DNA from: Prochilodus magdalenae
Lineage: Eukaryota > Chordata > Actinopteri > Characiformes > Prochilodontidae
Direction of reading: 5' to 3'
Assembly (NCBI GenBank): GCA_024036415.1
Contig: JAMWET010000026.1
Span: 231,001 to 295,000 of the forward strand
DNA length: 64,000 nt
The first letter of the stretch is position 1. Each line of letters starts with the position of its first letter. A program made the position numbers and the translations under genes. Below, piece by piece: positions 1-9,599 of this stretch. The notes beneath the pieces were generated by a model that worked only from the letters and a program-made list of their open reading frames with translations, had not been told where the DNA came from and searched no databases.

Positions 1-113
1 GCACTGTACCACCTCTTCTCTATCTATGGATCCCGTCACTCGCACCCCGCAGGTGTTTATAGCCCTATCGTCCTCGTGCAGCGCCATCTGCAGGAGCCTG
101 AAGTTACTACCAC
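1..113. repeat. Interspersed repeat, copy 1 (one end only, cut by window edge)
   Basis: This segment matches 5892-6003 closely along its length; a third, more diverged copy starts near 39217. The homology stops abruptly after the shared gaagttactaccacc motif. The fuller copy (5559-6003) shows that this is the end of a longer dispersed element. No coding potential was seen. The two copies lie in direct orientation on either side of the envelope ORF, but the 39-kb copy shows that the element is simply dispersed and not the LTR pair of that provirus. Confidence 0.6.
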
Positions 114-1344
114 CTTTGTATGTAAATAAGCTCTGTTCTGTGTGTATTGTGGCTCATTCAGACAGCTCACTGTGGATGGGCGGGGCCAAACTGCTATAGG
201 TTGGTTAGATGGATAGGTGGGAGGTCCATACATTTGTGTGTCTCCCCCAAAACACACAACTGATAGTCTATGAAAGTTCAAGAATGTGAACTTTCAGCAG
301 GACAGAGAAGGGAGGGTCTCTGAGCTATGTGTATGTGTCAGATGTATGTGTATGAGACTGATAACCCCTCTCCCATCCCTGACAACCATAGTAACGTTCC
401 CAAACATACACCACCAAACAATTACACCACCAAGCAGAACTTAACACAGTGGCATGAGCTCCCGGGTGACCTAGACCAAGATCTCAGACCCTAATTAGCT
501 TATTAGGGCTATGGCTTATTCACAGTCACTGTCAGGAACGACGAGGTGATGTAATCGTCGAAGCTCAAGCAGTCTTTCTCAAACCTTGTCCAAACAATCA
601 GCCACCACCGGCTCCTCTGTGCAGCCGCCCAGCACTCTGAACTTTAAAATAACGGATGCCCACGAAACAGGGGACGGTACAAGAAAGTGGCAAAGTGCTT
701 ATAGGTAGCCGTTTCCTCAGCTCATAATGGAAATACGATATAGCAACATGTTAGCATAAATGGTGGAGATCAAGTTTAGGGTCTGGAAGACCAAGGAAAC
801 CTTCTAGAAGAACTTCTTATAGACCCCTGTTTGACTGCCGAAGACCTTTAGGCAGGTTTAGCAGGCTCTGGATTGGTGGTGCAATGTTCTATCATGCAGT
901 GAGCCATGCAACATTCATGGAAGAGTCATCAAGCGTTCCTACATCCTCACCATAAACATCAATTTGAGAAATTTGCAAATAAACTTCAAGTCTGCATATA
1001 CTCTATTAACTCTTCATACTAGCAGAAATTTTGAACAGGGGTGCCCAAACTTTTTCACTGCCCCTGTACACATACAATATTCATTTTCCATCTAATTCAA
1101 ATCATAATACGGTCTAATCATAATACAGTCTCCTCTACTTACAAAAAAATGGTTGAGACAATGGGTAAAGCGCTAATGCTAAAGCTAATGCTAAAGCTAA
1201 TGCTAATAATAATAGAAATAATAATAACGTTTTTTCAAGTATATACACCAAATTTGATGACGTCTACACACATCAAGTTTACCTCCATGTTTTATTCACC
1301 CTTCCTTTAACCAACATTGCTTGGGGACTGAAGACACTTGTGTG
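114..1344. other. Non-coding stretch, no gene recognised
   Basis: No exon-like ORF, RNA gene or recognisable element. It contains a short array of a 12-bp unit (gctaatgctaaa type) at about 1171-1208 followed by A/T-rich simple sequence. The composition is ordinary for fish intergenic DNA. Confidence 0.5.
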
Positions 1345-1545
1345 TTACAGGAGTCGTACAGGGGTCTTCATAAAGCTGCATATGTTTGCAGCACATGCAG
1401 AACTGTGCCAGGCAAGGCATCCACCAAATCTGGCCCAACTGCTCAATTCTTTGATGCCAGAGTGTCTGAACATCAATGTGGCCCACATCCAGAAACGTGT
1501 CCAGCTCATGCCAAATCCCATCCCAGCTGTTACAGGGACATTTGA
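1345..1545 (-). repeat. Interspersed repeat, inverted copy of the 5580-5740 unit
   Basis: The reverse complement shares long runs with 5580-5740 and 38935-39065, including blocks around 'tggatg(t)gggccacat' and 'ccagatttggtgga'. The plus strand stays open in one frame over this segment, so it may be the decayed 3' end of a transposase gene. The family was not identified. Confidence 0.5.
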
Positions 1546-1599
1546 GCCACAGGGGTTTCGTTTTTGTCGGGTGAGCTTTCTCACATGTCTTCTGTTTCC

Positions 1600-1619
1600 A
1601 TGTTTGTGTTGTCTGCAGG
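1600..1619 (+). promoter_or_regulatory. Possible splice acceptor upstream of the envelope ORF
   Basis: A T-rich tract followed by ctgcag about 300 bases ahead of the envelope ATG fits a 3' splice site of the kind used for a spliced envelope mRNA. Nothing beyond the motif supports it. Confidence 0.25.
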
Positions 1620-1918
1620 GATTGTGTTGTCTGGAGAGAAGGCCCCAGCACATCTATTACTGAGACGAAGACACACTTGTTCTTATAGATAGTACAGAGA
1701 CATCTATCATCAATTCCATGTGAGCTGTGAGACCCAATCCACCACCGCTGAGTGAAGAACCTACTTCTGGGAGACTTCCTTAATAGAAGCACCACGACCC
1801 AAGACCTGGGAGGGCTTTCCACGTAGTCCTGCCAACTCCCAACTGTGGTACCATCTGAACTACAGCTCCAGAGCACCTGATCTGCTGAACTGCCAAGAAG
1901 GTGAACACCCCCAGAGCG

Positions 1919-3805
1919 ATGATGATGATGATCCCCAAGAAGCTGGCCCAAGTGATGTCTTCAAACCAGGTACCAGGAGTACGGCCCGACAAGAAGCACA
2001 GCCTTCACAACCCGAGAGCGGGGACTGCACTGAAGAAGCATGAGGATCCAGTTCCCACCTGCTTGACATTGTTCTTGACGGTTCTGCTCACCACTGCCTT
2101 GCTAGGACTGACTGTATGCATGTTGTATGATAGGTACAAGCATAAAGCTGAGACTGTCCACCTGAAAACCAACCAGATCCGGACCCAGCACAAGCAAAAC
2201 GCTGACCCTATAATGGTGCGTCAAACTTGGAACTTAACGGACGGAGTGGAATGTGAGCGGTACTGCCCACAGGACACCCAGCAGAGCTGCGTGTGGAAAG
2301 AACCCTCCGAAGGGGAGTATTGGGTCCAACACGAATGGACCCTAGTACGTAGAGGGGTGCCAAAGACATATTCACACCCATGCGTACACTGGCCAGGAAT
2401 GTCCACGTGTACACAGGAGCCAAACTGCGTTGGCCCAAGTGTTGAACCCGGTAGGAAAAATGAAGGGTTGCAATGCGTGCTAGCTCTGGTGCTACTCCTT
2501 CGGAGCAATCGCTCCTCGCCAGAAGGTGATTCCTATGTCGTGTATAGGAGCACAGGAACCAAGGCCTTTTTAAGAGACGTCAAAGGGGACGTTAGGGGGG
2601 TAGGGGTCCCCAAAGCTGAGCAATGTAAGGTGCCAGCGAGGATGTCAGTAGGAGTGCGGTGCGAGCCATCTATCTGCTTCGAAGTGGTAGAAAGAAACAG
2701 GTCTAGGCGAGTGGTGGTGCAAAGATGGCAGGCAGTTGAGATGATGGAGCTAGTTCAAGGGGGTGCGGAAGTCGTGGCTGATGTTGTCTATCCTGAGGGA
2801 AAAGGCCTGGTGGTTACGCAGTATGCCTCCTCAAATATGCTGTACCGCTACATACCCTATACCGCCCAGACTAACACTGATTGTACGGCCCACCACATTG
2901 AGATTACACCCACCATAGTAACAATTGGTGGACTGAAGGATTGTTGGGAAAGTGTCACACCATGCCCATTACTTTGTCTACTGGACAGTATGGACCCAAC
3001 GATTGGTAGAAACAAGGGTTTGGACAACTGCACGGTAATGAGTAGACCTAGCACGGCCCCACCTCCCATAATTCAAGATGGCGGCCTGCGCTATCCATTT
3101 TGTTTTTGCCGAGGGGAGGACAACGAGGCAACCGGTATCATGAGCAGATGTGACCTGAAGTTAGACGCCACCATTCAGATAAGCAACCGAGGTAACGCCA
3201 CCTTTGACGTAGACTTCACTGAGGGGTCGAATCCTGTAGCGGATATTTTTTGGGTTTGCCGAGAAGGGAAGGAGTTGCTCCAGTCGCTTTCAGGTGACTG
3301 GATGGGCTGCTGCGCTCCCGTCACGCTTACTGGAAGTGTTTTCGAACTCTCGTGCGGGAAAGAAACGGTAGCTAGGCCTAAGAGAGAGGTTAGGTGGGGA
3401 GGTGAGAAGCCAACCTCGGGCTGGACAGGAGTTCCTGTTCGTTTACCACCTGAACTACAGGCCATGTTTGGAAACAGTAGAGTCAACTACCGGTCCGGAA
3501 GTGACACCGTGTGGACTCCAGGTGGCGACAAATGCTGCAGCCATATCCCCATGCACACGGCCGAGGGAGGACGTTTATCTGAAGCGCTGGATAGACTAAA
3601 GAAACTTAGCGCAGAGATGACAGCCAATACTAGAGGGGGATCAGCGAGTGCAGGTGGGTTGTTTTCCAGCCCTTGGAAAACGACTTTATTTGGATTGGGA
3701 ATGCTTTTGCTTGGATTACATTTACTGTCGTTTGTGTGGGTGTGCTGTTTCATGCCTACGGTACGCAGCACGGTTTTGGAAAGGATGTCAAACGCCCTCA
3801 GATAA
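1919..3805 (+). CDS. Lone endogenous-retrovirus-like envelope glycoprotein ORF, uninterrupted
   Basis: An open frame of 628 codons from the first ATG (1919); the frame is open back to a GTG at 1901. It starts in a run of four ATGs, so the exact start is uncertain. Residues are numbered from 1919. A basic N-terminal tail is followed by a hydrophobic segment (about 47-70), then a Cys-rich ectodomain with 24 cysteines and at least five N-x-S/T sites. Towards the end of the surface half is a W-V-C ... W-M-G-C-C pattern (445-465) like the C-terminal SU motif of retroviral envelopes. A furin-type RPKR site lies at 486-489. The TM half has a CC pair (539-540) followed by a leucine-containing amphipathic stretch (Leu-Lys-Lys-Leu), a membrane anchor (589-612) and a 16-residue tail. 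About 49 residues separate the cleavage site from the CC pair, shorter than in usual gamma-type TM subunits, and no hydrophobic fusion peptide or first heptad region is visible there. No gag, pol or intact LTR pair is nearby. It could be a domesticated envelope or a recent deleted insertion. The retroviral class is not assigned. Confidence 0.75.
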   Translation: MMMMIPKKLAQVMSSNQVPGVRPDKKHSLHNPRAGTALKKHEDPVPTCLTLFLTVLLTTALLGLTVCMLYDRYKHKAETVHLKTNQIRTQHKQNADPIMVRQTWNLTDGVECERYCPQDTQQSCVWKEPSEGEYWVQHEWTLVRRGVPKTYSHPCVHWPGMSTCTQEPNCVGPSVEPGRKNEGLQCVLALVLLLRSNRSSPEGDSYVVYRSTGTKAFLRDVKGDVRGVGVPKAEQCKVPARMSVGVRCEPSICFEVVERNRSRRVVVQRWQAVEMMELVQGGAEVVADVVYPEGKGLVVTQYASSNMLYRYIPYTAQTNTDCTAHHIEITPTIVTIGGLKDCWESVTPCPLLCLLDSMDPTIGRNKGLDNCTVMSRPSTAPPPIIQDGGLRYPFCFCRGEDNEATGIMSRCDLKLDATIQISNRGNATFDVDFTEGSNPVADIFWVCREGKELLQSLSGDWMGCCAPVTLTGSVFELSCGKETVARPKREVRWGGEKPTSGWTGVPVRLPPELQAMFGNSRVNYRSGSDTVWTPGGDKCCSHIPMHTAEGGRLSEALDRLKKLSAEMTANTRGGSASAGGLFSSPWKTTLFGLGMLLLGLHLLSFVWVCCFMPTVRSTVLERMSNALR

Positions 3806-4027
3806 TTCCCGATATCATAAACCATAATTCCTGGATGGGATAGAGCCGACTGAAGTACTGGTGAGCTCTCCTTAGGCCACTACATGTGTCTTTAAATTTT
3901 GTCCCTGGCTTCTATGTGTTATATTCTATTGGTTATGCCTTATGATTACCATCATAAACTTTGTGTCTGCGACCAGGACAATGAAAAGTGGTTTATTTCA
4001 TATGTTACTTAGCAACGTGTAAGGTAT
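3806..4027. other. 3' flank of the envelope ORF, nothing recognised
   Basis: No AATAAA, polypurine tract or LTR border was recognised directly after the stop codon. The next recognisable element is the inverted-repeat element at 4028. Confidence 0.4.
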
Positions 4028-4292
4028 TAGCCCAGCGTATTTCGTCGCTGTCCAAAGAAAAACAGGTATCTCCAAAACTGCTACTTTACAACAGAGGCCA
4101 AAAACCTCACTAAACTTTAATGGAAGTCAATGGAACCAGAATTTTTCCCAAGCAAATTTGGGACATTTCTATTGGTCCATTCATCATGAAATTTACACAC
4201 AGTGTAAACAGCAGGTGCTGTGTTCACATGATGCATAAAAGTCAAAATCGACAAATACGATGTCTGCTTTTCTTTGGACAGAGATGATGAAA
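4028..4292 (+). mobile_element. MITE-like inverted-repeat element, copy 1
   Basis: One end carries the motif cgtcgctgtccaaagaaaaa and the other its inverse, ttttctttggacagagatga. The interior (gtcaatggaaccaga, ttcatcatgaaatttac, atgcataaaagt) recurs at 35785, 44530, 51545, 54928 and 62770. The size of about 265 bp, terminal inversion and lack of ORF fit a non-autonomous DNA transposon. Confidence 0.6.
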
Positions 4293-4434
4293 TATGTATC
4301 GTAATGTAATATATGTGTCACTAGAACAAAAAATTTGGACACATTTCTTATTACCAGCACTTTTAGACTTCAGTGTTGAGAATCCGCCATCTCAGCAAAC
4401 ATCAGTCGTCCATCTGACCTCCAAGAGTGAAATG

Positions 4435-4570
4435 AGGCCCCCACGGTTTGTCCTGAAACCCCCGACAGGCATGCCGAGGTCCGCTTCGTAGGCCTTGCAC
4501 ATCTTAGCAGATGCTTTCATGGAGTGCTTTACCACTCTGGTCTTGATCAATTGGCCACAGACGTAGCAGG
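4435..4570 (-). pseudogene. Short antisense coding-like fragment with a C-x-x-C-G-Q motif
   Basis: On the minus strand about 45 codons stay open and begin with a Cys-Tyr-Val-Cys-Gly-Gln pattern followed by a basic stretch. This resembles the zinc-knuckle-like start of proteins carried by fish repetitive elements. The frame is lost on both sides, so it is at best a fragment. Family not identified. Confidence 0.3.
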
Positions 4571-4700
4571 ATGCTGTATCCTCTTGATGGCCTCTACATC
4601 ACCTGTATCCACTGTCCACTCACTCTGCTGGAACATCAACTGAAATGGCTGTTTCTACACACCTCCATTTATACTGCTATGTAGACTACTGGACAGTCCC

Positions 4701-4780
4701 AGACGGTTCTAGAAAGTTCTAAAGAGTTCTCCAACGTTCTAGAAACTTCCAGACAGTTCTATAGCCTTCTGGAGCGTCCT
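4701..4780. promoter_or_regulatory. Array of heat-shock-element-like TTC/GAA pentamers, 10-bp period
   Basis: TTC occurs at 4707, 4717, 4727, 4737, 4747, 4757 and 4767, exactly every 10 bases. Between them the GAA half-site is perfect at 4712 and 4742 and degenerate elsewhere (AAG, CAA, GAC, TAG, GAG). Alternating nTTCnnGAAn units are the binding format of heat shock factor trimers. It could equally be a 10-bp minisatellite. It lies about 0.9 kb downstream of the envelope ORF, with no gene directly attached. Confidence 0.4.
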
Positions 4781-5558
4781 CACAGATTTGAAGTCTACTC
4801 AGCACTGAATGAGACAATGTCCAGGCGTTCTGGACAATAGAGGACTTTTTGGAACACCATTGTCCTGACCACAACAGCTAAGTTTATGGGGACCTGTAGC
4901 GTTCTCTGTATATTTTGGGCCTAAGGAGAACACACCTAGTACCTGGGATTTGTAACCTAGTGTACCCTACTCAGTTATCATTTGTATTCTCCAGTATATG
5001 AAGTTTGTCGTTACTCTTTGTTGACTCTTTGTCGCTCTACAGTTGCGCTAAGCTTTGAATTTCGCTCTTGCCGTTTTGGGATTTGTGCTTTTAGTGAACT
5101 AGTCTAAGCTGTTAAGTATTGTTTTAGGTTCTGGGTAACTATAAGGCTATGGCTGGTTATTGATATCCAATAAATTGGATGCCAAGGAGTTGGGCGGAGA
5201 TTTTACCACCACAGACAAACATCATGTAGACCTTATCTAGTATGGTGGTAGCCACATATGGGCGGAATAGCTTTTGGTACACCTGGCATGGGGTCTTTGT
5301 TACTTGTATAATGAGTATGACGTGCTCTGTAACCAGGGAGGCCGATCGGCAGTGCCTACTGATGCGTCTTCACCAGATTGACTTTGTGGAAATCCTGGCC
5401 TGATCCCAGTACACAGTGTAACTGGATTACCATTATGATGTGGTAATGTTCATTTCTGCTATGCTTTTACTTTTTGGATATTACTCTTTTGTTTACGTTG
5501 TATTCTTTTTGGCTCGCCGGACAAAACAAATGGTCACCTGTGACTGAAACGTACCTAA
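4781..5558. other. Non-coding stretch, possible decayed LTR or promoter-like DNA
   Basis: No ORF of note. It includes T-rich sequence with several short direct repeats (ctctttgttgactctttgtcgctct near 5015, written here only as a description of a CTTTG-rich patch). No terminal repeats or target-site duplication could be defined, so an LTR origin is only a possibility. Confidence 0.3.
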
Positions 5559-6003
5559 CATCTCCACCAGCACTAATAACAGTTGTGGTTGGATTGGGCA
5601 TGGACTGGACAAGTTTCTGGATGGAGGCCACATCAGTTTAGACACTCTTCCATCAAAGAATTGGTCAGCTGGTCCAGATTTTGGTGGATGCCTTCCCTGG
5701 CCTAATTCCGAGGAGAATTCCCTGTAGACTGGGATTTTAGCCATTGCTGGTAGACCCGTATGACGGTACGCTTCAGCTACTTCCTCCACACTATGGTCTT
5801 TGGCCACGCCCACATGCTCAGTCACTCCTTTTAGCCAATCATTAACGTCTGCCTTGGAGCCATTTACCATACATGGTACGAGACATTCCCTGCACTGTAC
5901 CACCTCCTCTCAATCTACAGATCCCGTCCCTCACACCCCGCAGGTATTCATAGCTCCCTCATTCTCGTGCAGCGCCATCTGTAGGAGCCTGAAGTTACTA
6001 CCA
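5559..6003 (+). repeat. Interspersed repeat, fullest copy
   Basis: The left part matches 38935-39065 and, inverted, 1345-1545. The right part matches 1-113 and 39190-39250. In the middle, both the 5.8-kb and 39.1-kb copies carry the 'ctatggtctttggccacgcc' block. Three dispersed copies in 40 kb mark it as a mobile element, but no terminal repeats were resolved. Confidence 0.6.
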
Positions 6004-6680
6004 CCTTAAACACACAAGGTGACTCATTGTTTGTCGGGTGAGCTTATATTCCACTTATGGTTTTTGGCTTTACTAGTGTTATGCTTATGCTCCAAGCTTG
6101 ACCTGTTACTGACCGTGATTGATTGACAGGATAAGAACAATAACTGTATATCGCTTGTATTCATCATTTATAGTTCATACATATATGGTTCATGACTGTC
6201 AACCCTCTACGTTTAAAAAAGGAAGCTTTGTGTACACTGCCTTGCATCCATAATCTGAAATAAAAACTGGAGCCTTCTCTTCTTTTTAGACGGAGCCCAG
6301 TGTCTGGAATCTTTCTTTAGAGTTCCTGAGATTGAGTGTAGTAGTGAAGTCTTTTAGCCATGCCATTCCACACAACAAGGGGAAGCAGAAAACGATTCCA
6401 TCCCTGTTGTAAGAAACAAGGAAATGCACAGTCGCTCCTTACCACTTCTAGAAGACACAGTAGTGAGTCTACATCCTGTCATGTTGGATTGATTCGACTC
6501 AACAGTGCATTGACTGTATCAGCTCTTCAGGTTCAATGGGCCAGGGCTAGCTGGTTAGCATGCTAACTCCAGTAGATATCTCCACAACACTTTGATGTCT
6601 TTGATACACCGTCAGTACTGTTATTTCTGACACTCTGTTGAAAATTTCAGTTCATTTGAAACCATTTTGACCGACATATC
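6004..6680. other. Non-coding stretch with an isolated poly-A signal
   Basis: AATAAA at 6259-6264, preceded by an A/G-rich patch at about 6213-6224, resembles the R region and polypurine tract of a retroviral 3' LTR. No matching 5' LTR or border was found. This may be the remnant 3' end of the provirus that carried the envelope ORF. Confidence 0.3.
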
Positions 6681-7399
6681 TGTCACGTTTCCGGGTCTTC
6701 CCTGGTCTCATGTCTCTCTGGACTCAACTTCCCAGAGGGCAACACTCGATGACACCACACAAGTGTCCAATCCGCTCCGCTCTCCATCACCAGAGTTTTA
6801 GTACAGCTGAAATGAATTAAGCCCTCCTATTTATACCACTCCTTGCCGCTTCCGCATTTGCGAAGCTTTGCCAAACTATCGTTTGCAATTCTGAGCGTTT
6901 TCCATGTGTATCTGCTGTTCAGGTTTTGATCCCTTTTCCTCCCTGACCTACTCTTTTGCTTAACGTCTGTATCTACATTTCTTACATTTACATTTCTGGC
7001 ATTTAGCTGACGCTCTTATCCAGAGTGACTTACAAGGTTAATGATTACAGGTAGGCCAGTGTAGTGTTAGGAGTCTTCCCCAAGGACTCTTATTGGTGTA
7101 GCACAGCATAGTCACCCAGACCGGGATTCGAACCCCAGTCTCCCATGTGTGGTGGTGGCTACTTTTCTCCCGACCTTGGTTCTTCATCTTTTGACCATTC
7201 TCATAGCCTTTCCCTCTCAACTTGGTTGTCTCCGTTGCTTGTCTCTCCCGGTTCTGAACTCTGCCTGTCCCTGACTAAGTTTTTGCCTTGCCCCTTATCT
7301 TGTACTGGGTGTTGCTGCTTAATTGGACCATCTCATTGTGTAATAAAACCAAACTGACTTTTAGCTCTGCTCACGTCGACCCGAGTTTTGTCCCTGACA
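6681..7399 (+). mobile_element. Solo LTR with 5-bp target-site duplication, carrying a nested SINE
   Basis: The segment begins TGTCACG and ends CCCTGACA, the TG...CA form of LTR termini. It is flanked by the direct repeat atatc at 6676-6680 and 7400-7404, the usual 5-bp LTR-retrotransposon duplication. A related LTR lies at 11443-11941 and shares the 'ctggactc..ttcccagagggca' block and a 'ccaatc' box. A tRNA-derived SINE (6985-7150) is inserted in it, which explains its greater length (719 versus 499 bases). Confidence 0.75.
6985..7150 (-). repeat. tRNA-derived SINE inserted in the solo LTR
   Basis: Read on the minus strand it has a tRNA-like B-box (ggttcgaatccc) in its head and ends in the common fish SINE/LINE tail of the type 'ctggataagagcgtcagct'. 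Related copies lie at 7722-7850, 10500-10700, 32430-32605 and 43585-43750. Confidence 0.7.
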
Positions 7400-7721
7400 A
7401 TATCTCATTTTTAAAGTGCAGCTGTTTTGGAATGTCTCTGAGGCATCAGTTCCAGAATTCCAGATACTGTTTGTGCTGTTTTCCAGTGAATACAGGTTAA
7501 AGTGGATTTGGAAACTCACGTTTTGCCTAGTGAAGTACTGTACATCGCCAAAATGAGAAATAACTGATCTCAAATCACCACATGCTTTTGGGATTCCTGG
7601 TGATAACTGCAACATCTAAGGATAAATGAGACATATCATGGAAGGATTTTCCGGAAGATCAAGGCGGTGATCCAGTTGCACACTCAGTACTGATACTAAC
7701 TAGGGTTTGAGTATTTACAAT

Positions 7722-7855
7722 AACGGCATTTAGCTGACGCTCTTATCCAGAGCGGCTTACAAGGTTAATCATATTACTGGTAGGCCAATGTAGTGTTAAG
7801 AGTCTTGCCCAAGGACTCTGGTCTAACACAGCATAGTCACCCAGACTGGGAGACT
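7722..7855 (-). repeat. tRNA-derived SINE, truncated copy
   Basis: It carries the same tail (catttagctgacgctcttat in the plus direction) and central block (ggccaatgtagtgttaagag) as the SINE at 6985, but the tRNA-like head is shortened to 'cacccagactggga'. Confidence 0.65.
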
Positions 7856-8459
7856 CAGAAATCCACAGTGCATACTTAGAAGCAGCCTAGTACTGAGGAT
7901 GATGCAACAGGAAATGGAAAGGGAGGAGCTTCTCAAGTCTTGTTTGATGTGTTGATGGAAAGCCTCGGCTAGACTACCTGTTGTAAGGTGTTTAAGGGAG
8001 CCATTGACTCAAATGTGAGTGATGCCAAAGATGGAACCACCGCTAGACCCTCATCTAGAAGTCAGGTTCTATTGACTTACCTAGGTTTTTGTCCTCTCTT
8101 GTACAGTTGCCATTTTAGAGATGTGTTGCTATAGCAACATTTGCTATTTTTTGGACATTGAGAATATACAGTATGGGGTAAACCAAGATAGTGTAAGGCA
8201 AATCAAGTGACTGGGGTGATATGGACTGTCCACCCACCCACATTGTGAAATGGAGCTCCCAGGCTCTGTTGTCTGATTAAAGGGGAAGTGAGTCCCCTCG
8301 CCCACTCACCCACACCATGCGACCGTGTTCCTGGAATGATTTTGTCATGATGGCTCTTGGGTTCATGAGTCCTCTCTGCTTCATCTTCGTGTCTTCCTTA
8401 ACCAGCGTTTTCTCACCCAGCACACATTACACCAATACATCATACAGCCATTGGGAATA
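7856..8459. other. Non-coding stretch, nothing recognised
   Basis: Neither strand gives an exon with splice sites, and no repeat shared with the rest of the window was noticed. Confidence 0.4.
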
Positions 8460-8900
8460 GCTGTGGTGTCAGCCGATTCCGGGATCTGTACCTCTCCACT
8501 GTAGCTCTCCAGTACAGTTATACAGCTGGTATGTGTCAGCAAGGCTTGCCAGCACAGTGGCCAACCACTCCCACCCCTGCCATGGACTCTCCACCCTCCC
8601 GCCCTCAGGCAGAAGGTACCAGAGCATCTGTTTCACCACCACCACCACCGCCGCCAGAATCGGCGGAAGCTTCTTCATCCCCCAGCATAAACCAGGACTA
8701 ATCTAGACCCCCTCCAACACCTACCATAGACTGTCGATACATCACCTCTCTTTACCATCACTGCATACCTGCACACTGAGTCTTAACCGTACTGTCCAGT
8801 TTACAGTGGACCATGTTTGCCCTACGTCCTCAGTCACGACCAGCTGTTAAACACCGATTCCCCATTCGCTTATTGTCCTGTATGGTGTGTATACATTGAA
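8460..8900 (+). repeat. Possible LINE 3' fragment (L2/CR1-like)
   Basis: The block 'cctcaggcagaaggtaccag' followed by a proline/serine-coding stretch and 'catcactgcatacctgcaca' resembles the end of ORF2 and the 3' UTR of fish L2-type LINEs. Frames are broken. The assignment rests on recognition of short motifs only. Confidence 0.35.
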
Positions 8901-9344
8901 TTCGTGTTTGGTGGGGGCGCCCCGTGATAGTGTGTGAAGCGCTGTCTGTCAGTTGAGTCGAAGTACAGTAGATGGGCGTGTATTTCTTCAACCCCATTCA
9001 TTCTTAATGGGAAAAAATCACAACATGGCGGATCCTAAACCTGTGTACAAGCAGACCAGTTCCCATCATTGCCGAACCTTCCAGAGTTGGAACGGTGTGG
9101 TGGATGTCTCGAAAAACTGTGGGGTTTAGTTAGTGTACAGGAAAACCAAACCAATATGTAAAAACAGTGACCAAAGGACGGGACAGTGTTCCTGTTTTCA
9201 CCCTGTAAACCAAAGGGCAGTACATTGGGAGGCGTACGTCCATCTGTTCATCTTTAAAACCCTGAGACTGGGCGTATCTGTTCATTTATATTTGGACTGG
9301 AAGATTGTGAAAGAGTGAATAGGAAGCAGAAACCGTCTGTTATG

Positions 9345-9481
9345 GGTGTTATAGCTGTTGCAGTCTGCTAGCTGTCTTCCTCTTTCACTCCACTCCACTC
9401 CTCTCCACTCGGCGTGCCTGGGCTGCAGCGATAGCATCCACCGTACGGAATCAAGAGAGACGCTTGGATGAAACAGCCTTG
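9345..9481 (+). other. Candidate non-coding 5' exon with strong splice donor
   Basis: A GC-richer patch in AT-rich surroundings, with several ctccact repeats, ends in cagccttg followed by GTAAGT at 9482. A similar patch with a strong donor is at about 27330-27423. Both could be untranslated first exons of plus-strand genes such as the downstream ART genes, but no transcript evidence exists here. Confidence 0.25.
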
Positions 9482-9599
9482 GTAAGTGAACAGGAGCTTT
9501 CCGAACACACAGGACTGGATATAAGTCTTAGGCATGTGAGCAGACTGTCTAATATCTATTGATCAGTGTTTATAGGTATCTCAGCTGCTCCGGCGCCAC

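Noticed and set aside
1..6003. Direct repeats at 1-113 and 5892-6003 as the LTRs of the envelope provirus
   Set aside because: A third copy near 39.2 kb and an inverted partial copy at 1345 show a dispersed element; they lack TG...CA ends and no gag or pol lies between.
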